A DNA stretch of 64,000 nucleotides from Acinetobacter seifertii (GCF_000368065.1 NZ_KB851203.1:62001-126000); one strand, 5' to 3'. Shown: positions 17,343 to 27,890, counted from the first letter of the stretch. The notes: generated by a model from the sequence alone, not told the origin. Program-made: numbers and translations.

Positions 17343-19178
17343 CTCTACAGTTACTGACTTAGCCAAGTTACGTGGCTGGTCAACGTCTGTACCACGTAAT
17401 ACAGCAACGTGATAAGACAACAACTGAACTGGTACGCTATAAATGATTGGAGCAAGCCATTCGTTTACTGCTGGAATTTGTACAACGTGTTGACGTTCTT
17501 TTTCGACTACGCCGCTATTTTCATCAGCGAAAACGAATAATTCACCACCACGCGCCTGAACTTCTTCCATATTCGACTTAAGCTTATCAAGCATTTCGTC
17601 ATTTGGCGCAAGAATCACGATTGGCATTTCGTTATCAACAAGTGCCAATGGGCCATGTTTTAACTCACCAGCCGCATAACCTTCTGCGTGAATATATGAA
17701 ATTTCTTTAAGCTTTAATGCACCTTCCAAAGCGATTGGATAGTGTGTGCCGCGGCCTAAGAATAAACAGTGTTGTTTTTCAACAAACAATTCTGATAAAC
17801 GTAAAATTTCAGCATCATTCTTAAGCGTATCAAGAATGACTTTCGGGCTGTGCCACAATTCGCGAGCAATCTCTTCAATCATGACATTGCTAATACGCTG
17901 TTTTACTTGTCCAATTTTTAAGACGAGTAGCATAAGTGCAGCAAGCTGAGTCGTGAACGCTTTCGTTGATGCAACACCAATTTCAGGCCCAGCAAGGGTC
18001 AATAAGTGGTGATCAGTTTCACGAACCATTGAAGACGTCGCAACGTTACAAATAGTTAGAGTCTGAATGCTGAGCTTGTTTGCTTTAGCACGTTTTTGAG
18101 TTTCACGTAATGCAGCTAAAGTATCGGCTGTTTCACCTGATTGAGAAATACAGACATAAAGCGTATTTTCAACAATTACAGGTGAGCGGTAGCGGAATTC
18201 ACTTGCGATTTCAACTTGGCAAGGCACACCAATCAGTTGTTCAAACCAATATTTCGCGATCATGCCTGAGTGATAGCTTGTACCACATGCAATAATTTGT
18301 ACGCTTTGAACTTTGCTAAAGTCTGCTTCAGCATTTTGCAAGAAGTCTTCGCGTAAGCTGTTGCCGTCAAGTGCTTGAGAAATCGTTTGTTTGATTGCTT
18401 CTGGTTGCTCATAAATTTCTTTGAGCATGTAGTGCTTGTATTCACCTTTTGAAGCATTGCTTACTGTTGCGTCAAGCTCTTTCACTGGACGTTCAACAGG
18501 TTCACCGTTTGCAAATACTTCAATTGAAGTACGAGTCAGGCGAGCAATATCACCTTCTTCTAAATACATAAAACGGTTAGTTACAGGTAACAGTGCAAGT
18601 TGGTCTGAACTAATAAAGTTTTCACCAATACCTACACCAATCACCAGTGGTGAACCTTCGCGTACAGTGATTAACTCATCTGGGTAATCGCTATGGATAA
18701 TACCCAGTGCGTATGCACCTTTAAGCTGAGGAACAACAGATTGTACTGCTTCAAGTAAGCTGTCAGTGCTTTTTAGCGCTTCTGCAACTAAGTGAGCGAC
18801 AACTTCTGTATCTGTTTGAGAAGTAAATACATATCCTAGAGCTTGAAGGTCATCTTTAAGCTCTTGATAGTTTTCGATAATACCGTTGTGAACGACTGCC
18901 ACTTTACCCGACATGTGCGGGTGAGCATTATTTTCAGTTGGCTTACCATGTGTTGCCCAACGTGTATGAGCAATACCAACTACCCCAGTGAGCTGCTGAT
19001 CAGCAACTGCATCGGCAAGATTAATCACCTTACCTACACGACGCTCACGTAAAACTTCTTCATTATTCAGTACAGCAACGCCTGCTGAATCATAACCGCG
19101 ATATTCAAGACGTTTTAAACCTTCGATTAAAATCTCAGTTACACAACGTTCTGCAACGCCTCCGACGATACCACACAT
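17340..19178 (-). CDS. glmS: Glutamine-fructose-6-phosphate aminotransferase (isomerising)
   Basis: Makes glucosamine-6-phosphate from fructose-6-phosphate and glutamine, the entry to UDP-GlcNAc. The 612-residue protein has the Ntn glutaminase with catalytic Cys2 (MCGIVGG), two SIS sugar-isomerase domains (including IACGTSYHSGM and SQSGETADT), and the conserved C-terminal end DQPRNLAKSVTVE. The codons for that end are the TnsD target in attTn7. It lies 12 bases downstream of glmU and is co-transcribed with it. No glmS ribozyme or sRNA-type leader is visible in that short gap. Confidence 0.97.
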   Translation of the reverse strand: MCGIVGGVAERCVTEILIEGLKRLEYRGYDSAGVAVLNNEEVLRERRVGKVINLADAVADQQLTGVVGIAHTRWATHGKPTENNAHPHMSGKVAVVHNGIIENYQELKDDLQALGYVFTSQTDTEVVAHLVAEALKSTDSLLEAVQSVVPQLKGAYALGIIHSDYPDELITVREGSPLVIGVGIGENFISSDQLALLPVTNRFMYLEEGDIARLTRTSIEVFANGEPVERPVKELDATVSNASKGEYKHYMLKEIYEQPEAIKQTISQALDGNSLREDFLQNAEADFSKVQSVQIIACGTSYHSGMIAKYWFEQLIGVPCQVEIASEFRYRSPVIVENTLYVCISQSGETADTLAALRETQKRAKANKLSIQTLTICNVATSSMVRETDHHLLTLAGPEIGVASTKAFTTQLAALMLLVLKIGQVKQRISNVMIEEIARELWHSPKVILDTLKNDAEILRLSELFVEKQHCLFLGRGTHYPIALEGALKLKEISYIHAEGYAAGELKHGPLALVDNEMPIVILAPNDEMLDKLKSNMEEVQARGGELFVFADENSGVVEKERQHVVQIPAVNEWLAPIIYSVPVQLLSYHVAVLRGTDVDQPRNLAKSVTVE

Positions 19179-19190
19179 AATTCAATCCTC

Positions 19191-20555
19191 TTATTTTTCA
19201 CGCTTTTGGGGACGTTGATAATTTGCCTTAGAAATTTGTTGAGCACGTTCAAAGGAGAGACTTTGTTCAGCTACATCTTTCGTAATCACAGAACCCGCAC
19301 CGACTGTTGCTCCATTTCCAATAGTCACAGGCGCAACCAGCGAGCTATTAGAACCGATAAACACTGCATCGCCAATAGTGGTTTTGTGTTTATTTGCACC
19401 ATCATAATTGCAGGTAATTGTACCTGCCCCAATATTTGAGTCAGCACCGATCTCGGCATCACCTAAGTAGGTGAAGTGGTTAGCTTTACTACCAAGACCA
19501 ATGGTTGTGTTTTTGACTTCAACGAAGTTACCAATGTGTACTTCGTTCGCCAATTTAGCGCCTGGGCGTAAGCGTGCAAATGGACCAATTTGGGTATTTT
19601 CACCAACAATTGCACCATCAAAAACGCTATAAGCCTGAACTTTGGTTCCTGCGGCAATTTTTGTATTTTTCAAAATACAGCCAGCACCAATCTCTACAAA
19701 GTCACCGAGTTCACAGTCACCTTCAATAATGACATTCACATCAATGCGAACATCATGTCCAACTTTCACTGAACCACGTAAATCAAAACGGGCAGGATCT
19801 GCAAAAGTGACACCTTCTTGCATCAGCTCTTTTGCTTGCTGTTGTTGAAATTCACGTTCAAGTGCAGCAAGTTGTAAACGGTTATTCACACCTTCAACTT
19901 CAAAAGCCAGCTCTGGCTCAACTGAGGCAACTTCTAAGCCATCTGCAATTGCCATCGCAACGATGTCAGTTAAATAGTATTCGCCTTGCGCATTGTCATT
20001 TGACAGTTTAGGCAACCATTCATGAAGCTTTGCGTTACTAACACAGTAAATACCGGTATTAAATTCTTTAATTTGACGCTGTTCTTCAGTTGCATCTTTA
20101 TGTTCAACAATCGCTTGAATTTTTCCGTTTTGGCGAACAATACGACCATAACCTGTTGCATCATCGACAGTGAGCGTCACTAAGCCAATTCCTGTCTGAA
20201 CTGATGCATCTAATAATTTTTGTAAAGTAGTCGCACTAATACATGGCACATCGCCTGACAAAATGAGTGAAACGCCTTCTTTAGGAAGTACTGGTAAAGT
20301 CATTTTTACTGCATGACCTGTACCTAACTGTTCTGCTTGTTCAACCCATTGAATATTTTCTTGTGCAAACGTTTGCTTTACGTGATCGCCGCCGTGTCCA
20401 TAAATGGTAATGATATTTTCTGCTAATAGTTGTTTTGCTGTTTTAATAACATGTCCTAGTAGCGGGCGGCCAGCTAAAGGCTGTAATACTTTAGGTAGTT
20501 GAGAACGCATTCGCGTTCCTTTGCCTGCAGCAAGGATAATGACGGTAGTTGACAT
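19191..20555 (-). CDS. glmU: Bifunctional GlcN-1-P acetyltransferase / GlcNAc-1-P uridyltransferase
   Basis: Completes UDP-GlcNAc synthesis. The N-terminal nucleotidyltransferase domain begins [18 protein letters not shown], and the C-terminal half is a left-handed beta-helix of hexapeptide repeats (including [13 protein letters not shown] and [10 protein letters not shown]) carrying the acetyltransferase. The length, 454 residues, is typical. It starts 8 bases after pgpA and precedes glmS by 12 bases, so the amino-sugar pair is at the end of the ribBA-nusB-thiL-pgpA run. Confidence 0.97.
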   Translation of the reverse strand: MSTTVIILAAGKGTRMRSQLPKVLQPLAGRPLLGHVIKTAKQLLAENIITIYGHGGDHVKQTFAQENIQWVEQAEQLGTGHAVKMTLPVLPKEGVSLILSGDVPCISATTLQKLLDASVQTGIGLVTLTVDDATGYGRIVRQNGKIQAIVEHKDATEEQRQIKEFNTGIYCVSNAKLHEWLPKLSNDNAQGEYYLTDIVAMAIADGLEVASVEPELAFEVEGVNNRLQLAALEREFQQQQAKELMQEGVTFADPARFDLRGSVKVGHDVRIDVNVIIEGDCELGDFVEIGAGCILKNTKIAAGTKVQAYSVFDGAIVGENTQIGPFARLRPGAKLANEVHIGNFVEVKNTTIGLGSKANHFTYLGDAEIGADSNIGAGTITCNYDGANKHKTTIGDAVFIGSNSSLVAPVTIGNGATVGAGSVITKDVAEQSLSFERAQQISKANYQRPQKREK

Positions 20556-20563
20556 GAGTAAAC

Positions 20564-21097
20564 CTACTTAAATGGCGTTACGCCCCAGAAAGTAATAAAT
20601 ATGATGATACATAGTGCCGCCCAAAGCCCTGCAATGATGTCGTCCAGCATAATTCCGAAGCCGCCAGCAACTTTCTGGTCAGCCACACGGATTGGCCAAG
20701 GTTTCCAAACATCAAACAGGCGGAATAAGCAAAAACCAATTAGTGCCCATTGTAACGACATTATATTAAAAAATATTAAAGGCAGGAGAGTAATAGATTG
20801 ACCTGCAAATTCGTCCCACACAATTCGACCATCATCGTGTACGTCTATAACCTTTGCTGTTTGACCGCAAATATAAATACCCACCAAAGACATGATGATA
20901 ATAGCGATTAAACTTAAGTTAAATCCGAGAGATAGCCAAATAGGAATAAAAAGTAAGGCAAAAGCAGAGCCAAAAGTACCCGGTGCTTTAGGGGCGAGAC
21001 CAGATCCAAAACCAACCCCACAGAAAACGATGCAGCGGTTGAACCAAGACATGTTCTTAAAATGAATCGGCGGTTTATGCAAAGTGTTGGTATCCAT
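20564..21097 (-). CDS. pgpA: Phosphatidylglycerophosphatase A
   Basis: A membrane phosphatase that dephosphorylates phosphatidylglycerol phosphate. Family marks are the N-terminal [15 protein letters not shown] and the acidic motif [12 protein letters not shown], later [14 protein letters not shown], with three to four membrane segments. I chose the ATG at 21097 (177 residues), overlapping the thiL end by 23 bases; an earlier start at 21133 would deepen the overlap without adding family sequence. The order nusB-thiL-pgpA is widespread in gammaproteobacteria. Confidence 0.9.
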   Translation of the reverse strand: MDTNTLHKPPIHFKNMSWFNRCIVFCGVGFGSGLAPKAPGTFGSAFALLFIPIWLSLGFNLSLIAIIIMSLVGIYICGQTAKVIDVHDDGRIVWDEFAGQSITLLPLIFFNIMSLQWALIGFCLFRLFDVWKPWPIRVADQKVAGGFGIMLDDIIAGLWAALCIIIFITFWGVTPFK

Positions 21098-21992
21098 GAA
21101 TTTGCAGCGGGTAATCTGAACCCAAATGCTCAAAAGTTAGTTTTGTTTGTTCAACGATCTGTCCAATCATTGTAATCTTAACGTCCAGTTGTTTTTGCAA
21201 AAGTTTTCCATAATTTTGCGGTGTTATTGTAAAACATAATTCGTAGTCATCACCACCTGCAAGTGCATATTGCCAACGTTGTTGTTCTTTTAATTGTTGC
21301 AATACTGGGTCAACAGGTAATTTTTCTAAGGCAAGTCGTGCTCCAACCTTAGATGCTTTTAAAATATGTCCTAAATCTTGTGCTAAACCATCTGAAACAT
21401 CAATCATGCTAGAGGCAAGTCCTTTAAGCTCTTGCCCAAGCTGACAACGTGGTGTCGGATAATCGAGTCTTTGCTGCAGCGGATGTCCCAAATGCTGAAG
21501 ACCGTAAGCTGCATCACCCACCTGACCACTTACACAAACATAATCACCGACTTTTGCGCCTGAACGTAACACGGCTTTGCCGGTTTCTATCCAGCCCATT
21601 GCGGTAACGGTAATGGTGAGATGAGGACCTTGGGTGGTATCTCCACCAATTAAGGCAACACCGAACTGATTACAACAGTCGTAGATTCCCTGACTAAAAC
21701 CTTCAAGCCACTCATGGTCAACTTGAGGTAAGCTGATTGCAAGTAAAATACTGTGGGGTTTAGCACCCATTGCAGCAATATCTGAAAGATTTACAGCAAC
21801 GCTTTTCCAACCAATAGCATGAGGGGAGGTGTCTAGAGGGAAATGACGGCCAGCAACCAGTGTATCTGCACAGATCACTAATTGTTGATTTGGAGGGGGA
21901 GTAATTAAGGCTGAGTCATCACCGATACCAAGTGCGACATCTGAATTTGATTGTCGATTAAAATATTGGTCAATAATTGAAAACTCAGCCAT
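21075..21992 (-). CDS. thiL: Thiamine-monophosphate kinase
   Basis: Phosphorylates thiamine phosphate to thiamine diphosphate. It is a 305-residue member of the PurM/ThiL fold. Visible marks are GIGDDSALI near the N terminus, the metal-binding GGDTTQGP, and SMIDVSDGLAQDLGHI. The gene begins 19 bases after nusB and overlaps pgpA at its 3' end, so translation is probably coupled. Confidence 0.94.
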   Translation of the reverse strand: MAEFSIIDQYFNRQSNSDVALGIGDDSALITPPPNQQLVICADTLVAGRHFPLDTSPHAIGWKSVAVNLSDIAAMGAKPHSILLAISLPQVDHEWLEGFSQGIYDCCNQFGVALIGGDTTQGPHLTITVTAMGWIETGKAVLRSGAKVGDYVCVSGQVGDAAYGLQHLGHPLQQRLDYPTPRCQLGQELKGLASSMIDVSDGLAQDLGHILKASKVGARLALEKLPVDPVLQQLKEQQRWQYALAGGDDYELCFTITPQNYGKLLQKQLDVKITMIGQIVEQTKLTFEHLGSDYPLQIHGYQHFA

Positions 21993-22011
21993 AGAACATC
22001 AAGCCTATTAA

Positions 22012-22461
22012 TTAATCTGCTTGCTGTTTTTCTGCGCTACGCAGTGTCGAACTCAGACGGTCTAATACACCATTGATGTACTTATGACTGTCTGCTCCGC
22101 CAAAATGCTTAGCGAGCTCGATTGCTTCATCAAGTACCACACGGTATGGAATTTCTAAATGATCACGTAACTCGTAAGCACCTAAACGTAAAGTCGCAAG
22201 TTCCACGCCATCAAGTGCACTAAGTTCCCGGTCAAGTACCGGAATAAGTAATGCATCAAGTTCTTCACGTTGAGCAATGACTTGAGTCAGTAGTTCGTGA
22301 TAATAGCCTAAGTCGACCTTGTGCATTGCATTTTCCGCACGTGTACGCGCTTCAATTTCATGTACAGGGTTGTGACTCATTTGCCACTCATAAATACCTT
22401 GTACAGCAAAACGACGTGCTTTGCGTTTTGCTGCATAAGCGGCTTGCAGTGTTTGAGACAT
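22012..22461 (-). CDS. nusB: Transcription antitermination factor NusB
   Basis: NusB binds the boxA RNA with S10 to allow antitermination on rRNA operons. The 149-residue all-helical protein contains the typical arginine-rich N terminus ([19 protein letters not shown]) and the conserved LRLGAYEL and [24 protein letters not shown] segments. It starts 3 bases after ribH, the standard order. Confidence 0.95.
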   Translation of the reverse strand: MSQTLQAAYAAKRKARRFAVQGIYEWQMSHNPVHEIEARTRAENAMHKVDLGYYHELLTQVIAQREELDALLIPVLDRELSALDGVELATLRLGAYELRDHLEIPYRVVLDEAIELAKHFGGADSHKYINGVLDRLSSTLRSAEKQQAD

Positions 22462-22464
22462 GCT

Positions 22465-22935
22465 TTAAATTGCCTTTAATAAATTAACCATTTCAATTGC
22501 AGTTAAAGCAGCTTCGCTACCTTTGTTTCCTGCTTTTGTACCTGAGCGTTCGATTGCTTGCTCGATGCTGTCAGTAGTTAATACACCATTGATAACAGGC
22601 AAGCTGCTTTCTAACGCGACTACACCTAAACCTTTCGCACATTCACCAGCAACAAAGTCAAAGTGTGGTGTGCTGCCACGAATTACTGCACCAAGTGCAA
22701 TAATCGCATCAAACTGGTTTGATGTAGCTAATTTTTTAGCAACGATCGGGAGTTCCCATGCGCCAGGAGCATGAATAACAGTAATGTTATCTTCATTTAC
22801 GCCATGACGTTTTAATGTGTCGATCGCGCCTTCTAATAAGTGTTCAACAACAAAGCTGTTAAAACGACCCACTAAAATCGCATAACGACCTTCGCTTGCG
22901 AGATGTAATAAACCTTCAATACGGCGAATTGCCAT
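22465..22935 (-). CDS. ribH: 6,7-dimethyl-8-ribityllumazine synthase
   Basis: Condenses 3,4-dihydroxy-2-butanone-4-phosphate with the ribitylamino-pyrimidine in riboflavin synthesis. The 156-residue protein shows the substrate-binding stretches [32 protein letters not shown] and the C-terminal [14 protein letters not shown]. Eleven bases separate it from ribBA, which supplies one substrate. Confidence 0.96.
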
Positions 22936-22946
22936 AGCAACCTCGA

Positions 22947-24068
22947 TTATTTCGTTGTGATTTGATCAGCAGTGATATATTCCACTACTTCTAAATTAAA
23001 GCCAGATAAAGCATTGAAACGTAATGGTGAGCTAAGAAGCTTCATTTTTTCAACACCTAAATCACGCAAAATTTGAGCACCGACACCAATCGTTTGATAT
23101 TGATGTGAAAGTGCTGCATTGGATTTCACCGGTTTTGGCTTATTTAAATCATCCAACGCTGGTCCCAAGTCTTGCAAATGATCTTGGCCGATCCATACTA
23201 AAACACCGCGATCACTCGCTGCAATTGTCTGTAGTGCACGGTCTAGATTCCACGCAGGTTCACCATCAGCTTTATTGAGCTTAAGCAAATCGCGAATTGG
23301 ACTGAAACCATGAACACGTACTGTTGTAACACCTTCATTTGGCTCGCCTTTAACCAAAGCCAAATGAATGTCCGGATTACCGATCTCACGATAACGGTAA
23401 AGTTCAAATGCACCATATTCAGTTTGAATGGTTTTTTGATCCAAACGTTCAACCGTTTGCTCATTGGTCATACGGTAGTGAATTAGGTCGGCAATTGTAC
23501 CAATTTTTAAACCATGCTTCTCAGCAAAAATTTCTAAATCTGCACGACGTGCCATTGTGCCATCTTCATTGATGATTTCACAAATGACTGAAGCTGGTTC
23601 AAGACCTGCTAAACGTGTTAAATCACAGCCTGCTTCGGTATGACCTGCACGGTGTAAAACACCACCTGGTTGAGCCATGAGTGGGAAAATATGACCCGGC
23701 TGTACGATATCGCTTGGTTTTGCATGCGCTGCGACAGCTGTTTGAATTGTATGCGCACGCTCTGCTGCTGAAATACCTGTTGTAATACCTTCGGCAGCTT
23801 CGATTGATAACGTAAAGTTTGTGCTGTGCTGAGCGCCGTTTTGATCAACCATCAAAGGTAGATTTAACTGTTTACAGCGCTCACGGCTTAACGTTAGGCA
23901 AACTAGACCACGTGCATGGGTAATCATGAAGTTGATATCTTCAGGACGCACATGCGTTGCTGCCATGACAAGATCACCTTCATTTTCGCGATCTTCGTCA
24001 TCCATCAAAATAACCATTTTGCCTGCACGAATATCGGCGACAAGATCTTCAACACGACTCAGCGGCAT
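22947..24068 (-). CDS. ribB: 3,4-dihydroxy-2-butanone-4-phosphate synthase with degenerate RibA-like domain
   Basis: The N-terminal half (1-200) is a complete RibB domain: [22 protein letters not shown] and GHTEAGCDL hold the metal and catalytic acids. The C-terminal half (about 210-373) has the GTP cyclohydrolase II fold ([32 protein letters not shown]). It lacks the zinc-binding cysteine segment (SECLTGD...RCDCG) of active RibA. So it probably makes only the butanone phosphate, and a separate ribA must supply cyclohydrolase. This layout is known from other gammaproteobacteria. No FMN riboswitch was recognised in the upstream 24069-24267. Confidence 0.9.
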
Positions 24069-24263
24069 TCGCTTTCACCTTTTTTTTGTCGTAAGACAAT
24101 TTCTATTTAATAAATTTTGCATAGTTTACGCTGTTTAAAGAATTTTGCCTATGATTCTGATTTATCCAAATTTACAACTCAACATAATAGATCTGGATTT
24201 ACTTATCTCAATAAAGCATAAGAAAATAAAATTCTTGATTATAAATACCATGAATTTAAATAA

Positions 24264-24296
24264 AAAAACCTAGCCTTTAGGCTAGGTTTGAATGCG
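24264..24296 (-). terminator. Terminator of the SerB-adjacent membrane protein gene
   Basis: On the minus strand AAACCTAGCC pairs with GGCTAGGTTT around a four-base loop (TAAA), followed by a T-rich tract. It lies 12 bases after the stop at 24308. Confidence 0.85.
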
Positions 24297-24307
24297 CATA
24301 ATGACTT

Positions 24308-25615
24308 TTAAGATGCTGCACTGCTCGGGCTATCATTTTGTGGAATTGACTTTTTGCCCATCAAAATTTCAGTTCGAATATTTTGGGCAAGCTCTGCACA
24401 TTCAGCATTCATACCATTAATCATAAATGCATGACGAGTCATAATATTGCTCGGGTTTGGCATTGCAACAAGCTGATAACTGTCTTGAATTGCTTTAAGC
24501 TGATCATTATCTAGATAAAGCGCAGACTCTTTAGCATGCAGATGTTGTGCTAAACGCTGAGCTGCTTCTTTGGCATCAATTTGCATTGCTTCTACGGCAT
24601 GACACACAGCACTACGCGTTTGTAGTGCAAAGCGTTTATCTTCACGGTAACGTTTATATAAAACGTCTGACAGTAATTGGAAAACTGTTCCCACCATGAG
24701 CAGGCATTCTACCGCGTGTGAATGTGAAGTTGAGATTGCGAGTGTTGAGCCTTCTGCATGAAACTCATCTACGACCTCAATATCTGTAGTCTTTAAATGA
24801 TAATGCTTTGTGCATAGCTCGATACTTTTATTTAAGAAGAGCTGGCAAAGTTTAAAATAAGGTATAGAAACAGACTGGTTAACACTACTTAATAACTGTT
24901 TAGGGTCATAAAACTGAATGTTGAGTGCCAAACTATCTTGGTTTGTAGATTCTGTGCTTTTTTCTGGTTGTGGGCGAACAAGTGGTTTCGCTTTAGCTTG
25001 TTGCTGAGCTTGTGCAACCAAAGTTACTGTATTTTGTTTTTCAAGCGCGAGAGCTTGAGTTAACTCTTGAATCTCATGTTTTAAACGATTTTCTTCGTTA
25101 ATACGTGCTAGGTATTCACTACGGGTTGGACGAGCGATGGCACGATAAGCAAGCCATAATAAAACATGTAAGAATAACGAAGCTAAAATCGCCAGCCATT
25201 GGGTACGAAGGATTTCGCCAATACTTGGTTGAATAAGCGTAATTTCAATAGAACCGACTTTCTTCTCGTTTTGAAGAGCATCACGAACAAAAACTTCACC
25301 TTCGCGAGTTTTTGACATGCCGCTTGTCGCTAGGACTTGTTTATTGGCATCAAGAATGCGAATAGATGCCACACTTGGATTGGTCGCATAGCGATTGGCA
25401 ATAAGAGCCAAAGATACCGTATTGGCAGGTTCAAGCTCAGATAAGCTGTCTGCTACGAGTTGGCTGGTCATGAGCTGACCTTGGCTCGCACGGTTTTCAT
25501 TGAGCTGGTGTGTCGTTGCAATCACCAATAAAAAGGTATGCAATGCAAAACTAATGATCAGTAGGCTAGCAAATAGCCCTTGTCTAGGCGCAATCAAGTT
25601 AAACTTCCAAGGCAA
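24308..25615 (-). CDS. Membrane protein of the Smp/YtjB type, divergent from serB
   Basis: A 435-residue protein with an N-terminal transmembrane helix (about 13-35), an extracytoplasmic domain (to about 135), a second helix (about 136-158), a coiled coil rich in Glu/Gln/Ala (165-210), and a C-terminal cytoplasmic helical part. It is divergently placed 59 bases from serB, the position held by the Smp (YtjB) family, to which the N-terminal half looks similar. The function is unknown; the sensor-like topology without kinase motifs suggests a membrane signalling or scaffolding role. Family assignment is from context and topology. Confidence 0.55.
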   Translation of the reverse strand: MPWKFNLIAPRQGLFASLLIISFALHTFLLVIATTHQLNENRASQGQLMTSQLVADSLSELEPANTVSLALIANRYATNPSVASIRILDANKQVLATSGMSKTREGEVFVRDALQNEKKVGSIEITLIQPSIGEILRTQWLAILASLFLHVLLWLAYRAIARPTRSEYLARINEENRLKHEIQELTQALALEKQNTVTLVAQAQQQAKAKPLVRPQPEKSTESTNQDSLALNIQFYDPKQLLSSVNQSVSIPYFKLCQLFLNKSIELCTKHYHLKTTDIEVVDEFHAEGSTLAISTSHSHAVECLLMVGTVFQLLSDVLYKRYREDKRFALQTRSAVCHAVEAMQIDAKEAAQRLAQHLHAKESALYLDNDQLKAIQDSYQLVAMPNPSNIMTRHAFMINGMNAECAELAQNIRTEILMGKKSIPQNDSPSSAAS

Positions 25616-25674
25616 TTATATTGAAATTCGATTATGATTCTTACAATAGTTGTCACTCAGACTAGAGTCAATTC

Positions 25675-26898
25675 ATGCGAGAAATCATTCTTATATCCTT
25701 TTTAGGACCGGACCAACCAAACCAGTTTACCCGATTAATGCAAGTACTATCCGTACATTCATTGCAAATACTGGATGTAGGTCAGGCCGTTATTCATAAT
25801 CAACTGACATTGGGCATCGTGGTCGCTTCAGATAATGAAACTGCGACAGCGTTGGCAATGAAAGAGATTTTGATTTTAGCACATGATATTGGCTTAACAG
25901 TGCGCTTTAAACCAATCTCGGGCGCAGAATACGATCAATGGGTAAGTGAAGGTGGGCGAACCCGTTATATCGTCACGGCTTTGGCACCAGAGCTTACTGC
26001 TGCACACTTACAAGCCGTTACACAAATTGTGTCTAGCCAAGGCTTTAACATCGAAACTGTAACTCGTTTATCAGGTCGTGTAGACATTGAAAAGGACAGT
26101 ACATTGCCTCGTCGCGCTTGTGTACAGTTTGGTTTAAGCAGTGGTCCAACTTTAGATGCACAAGCAATGCGTGCTGCATGTTTACTTCTTTCAAGCGAAT
26201 TAAATATTGATGTTGCTGTTCAAGAAGACAACGCTTATCGACGTAACCGCCGTTTAGTGTGCTTCGATATGGACTCAACCTTAATTGAGCAAGAAGTGAT
26301 TGATGAATTAGCGATTGAAGCAGGGGTAGGCGCACAAGTTGCTGAAATTACTGAAAGAGCAATGCAAGGCGAACTTGATTTCCAGCAAAGCTTCCGCGCC
26401 CGTGTTGCATTATTAAAAGGGCTTGATGCTGCTGTTTTACCTAAAATTGCTGAGCGTTTAACCATTACCGAAGGTGCAGAACGCCTTATTTCAACGTTAA
26501 AAGCACTTGGATATAAAACGGCTATTTTATCTGGCGGTTTCCAATACTTTGCTGAATATTTACAAGGTAAATTAGGTATTGATGAAGTTCATGCCAACGT
26601 TTTAGACGTACAAGATGGCGTTGTAACTGGTGAAGTAAAAGGTGTAATTGTTGATGGCGCACGTAAAGCTGAATTATTACGTGAGCTTGCCAACAAACTT
26701 GATATTTCATTAGAGCAGGCAATGGCTGTCGGTGATGGCGCAAATGATTTACCAATGCTTGCGATTGCAGGACTTGGCGTAGCGTATCGCGCTAAACCGC
26801 TTGTTCGCCAAAATGCGAATCAGGCGATTTCAAGCGTTGGTTTAGATGGTGTACTGTATTTACTCGGTATGCATGACAAAGATTTGAACCGTGCTTAA
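25675..26898 (+). CDS. serB: Phosphoserine phosphatase
   Basis: Last step of serine synthesis. The 407-residue protein has a long N-terminal part (1-190) with two ACT-like regulatory modules, found in Pseudomonas-type SerB. The HAD phosphatase domain follows: motif I CFDMDSTLIEQEVIDELA near residue 195, motif II ILSGGF, and the late AVGDGANDLPML. A terminator follows at 26917-26946. Confidence 0.95.
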   Translation: MREIILISFLGPDQPNQFTRLMQVLSVHSLQILDVGQAVIHNQLTLGIVVASDNETATALAMKEILILAHDIGLTVRFKPISGAEYDQWVSEGGRTRYIVTALAPELTAAHLQAVTQIVSSQGFNIETVTRLSGRVDIEKDSTLPRRACVQFGLSSGPTLDAQAMRAACLLLSSELNIDVAVQEDNAYRRNRRLVCFDMDSTLIEQEVIDELAIEAGVGAQVAEITERAMQGELDFQQSFRARVALLKGLDAAVLPKIAERLTITEGAERLISTLKALGYKTAILSGGFQYFAEYLQGKLGIDEVHANVLDVQDGVVTGEVKGVIVDGARKAELLRELANKLDISLEQAMAVGDGANDLPMLAIAGLGVAYRAKPLVRQNANQAISSVGLDGVLYLLGMHDKDLNRA

Positions 26899-26916
26899 AT
26901 AATACTGAACAATCAT

Positions 26917-26946
26917 TAAGCGCTGCTCAAGAGTAGCGCTTTTTTT
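26917..26946 (+). terminator. Terminator of serB
   Basis: AAGCGCTGCTC / GAGTAGCGCT inverted repeat with a short loop, followed by seven T residues, 19 bases after the serB stop. Confidence 0.85.
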
Positions 26947-27307
26947 ATGCAGAATAGTCATAAAAACAAGCAAGTTATGACAAAATTATGCACAGAAAAA
27001 AGGCAATAAAAAAAACTGAAAAAAACTTATTTTCAGGTAAAAAAACAGCATAGTTTTTTGTAATGACACGCCAGAATTGATGCCATATAGGACGTAGAAC
27101 TTTTTGAAATTTAGAAAAATGTAATGACAAAAGAATGTTGCGACAAAGTGTGTCGCATCGACAAATAACAGGTCTTTTTTTCTAAAAAAAAACATCCATA
27201 ATGCTTTCTAAGCTTCAACACAAATCATGAATTAAAGTTGTTTTTGGAATGAGGTCTGAAGATCAGACCGAATGTTTTTAGACGTTTTCATTAAGACGGA
27301 GGTTTCT
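26947..27307. other. Long gene-free leader before a small membrane protein
   Basis: About 360 bases, very rich in A and T runs, with no credible coding frame. A perfect 17-bp stem-loop GGTCTGA-AGA-TCAGACC lies at 27253-27269, some 38 bases before the next start. It could be a 5' UTR structure of the following gene or a regulator site; nothing else was recognised. Confidence 0.4.
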
Positions 27308-27643
27308 ATGGTAACAGCGAATTTTGCCGCTATCGCCGGATTCAGCTTAATTGCTGTCGCGCTTGTTGCTGTTTTCTTTTCTCCTTACCGTCGTTGGCTT
27401 GGTTTTATGCTTGCAGGGATGTTTTTTTGGGGGCTATTGGAAGTGGTCCGTTTTGGAGTTCAAGTCACTTTTGAAATGCCAGTCACATATAGTTATTTAA
27501 CTGCACTAAGTCTAGCGATGGTAATGGTCACATTTGTTTTATTACGTGAGGATAAACAGGCACAAAAGGCTTTGGCAAATCGCCAATATATAGAACATAC
27601 GCCAGTATATGAAGATGACCAACAGCAATGTTCTAGCCGATAA
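27308..27643 (+). CDS. Small hydrophobic inner-membrane protein
   Basis: The 111-residue protein has three predicted transmembrane segments (about 6-26, 33-50 and 58-80) and a polar C-terminal tail of about 30 residues. The ATG at 27308 follows a good ribosome site (GGAGG 6 bases upstream), so the in-frame start at 27272 is rejected. I do not recognise the family; similar short membrane proteins are common in Acinetobacter. It is monocistronic, between a long leader and its own terminator. Confidence 0.7.
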   Translation: MVTANFAAIAGFSLIAVALVAVFFSPYRRWLGFMLAGMFFWGLLEVVRFGVQVTFEMPVTYSYLTALSLAMVMVTFVLLREDKQAQKALANRQYIEHTPVYEDDQQQCSSR

Positions 27644-27663
27644 TTAAAGTATTATCTAACGCT

Positions 27664-27692
27664 AAAAAGGTATGCACAGCATGCCTTTTTTA
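27664..27692 (+). terminator. Terminator after the small membrane protein gene
   Basis: AAAAAGGTATGC / GCATGCCTTTTTT inverted repeat (with a mismatch near the loop) ending in a T run, about 20 bases after the stop. Confidence 0.8.
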
Positions 27693-27890
27693 TTTACGAA
27701 AACATGATTTTTATTATACAAAGCATTTATTAAAAAATAGCCAGTTATGCTACGATAGCGTGGTCTGTTGACGTTTCATATATAGATTGCGTTGCCAATT
27801 AGAATATCATCAGTCGATGCACAAAACAGTCAAAGGGAAGCCCTTGTCGAGTTTTGCCCCAAGATTTTCATAAAAATACAATAGGCGTGA

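Noticed and set aside
24069-24267. Possible FMN riboswitch upstream of ribBA
   Set aside because: The segment lacks the conserved RFN-element stretches (such as AGGGCA...GCGAC-like blocks) I would expect; it is only AT-rich.
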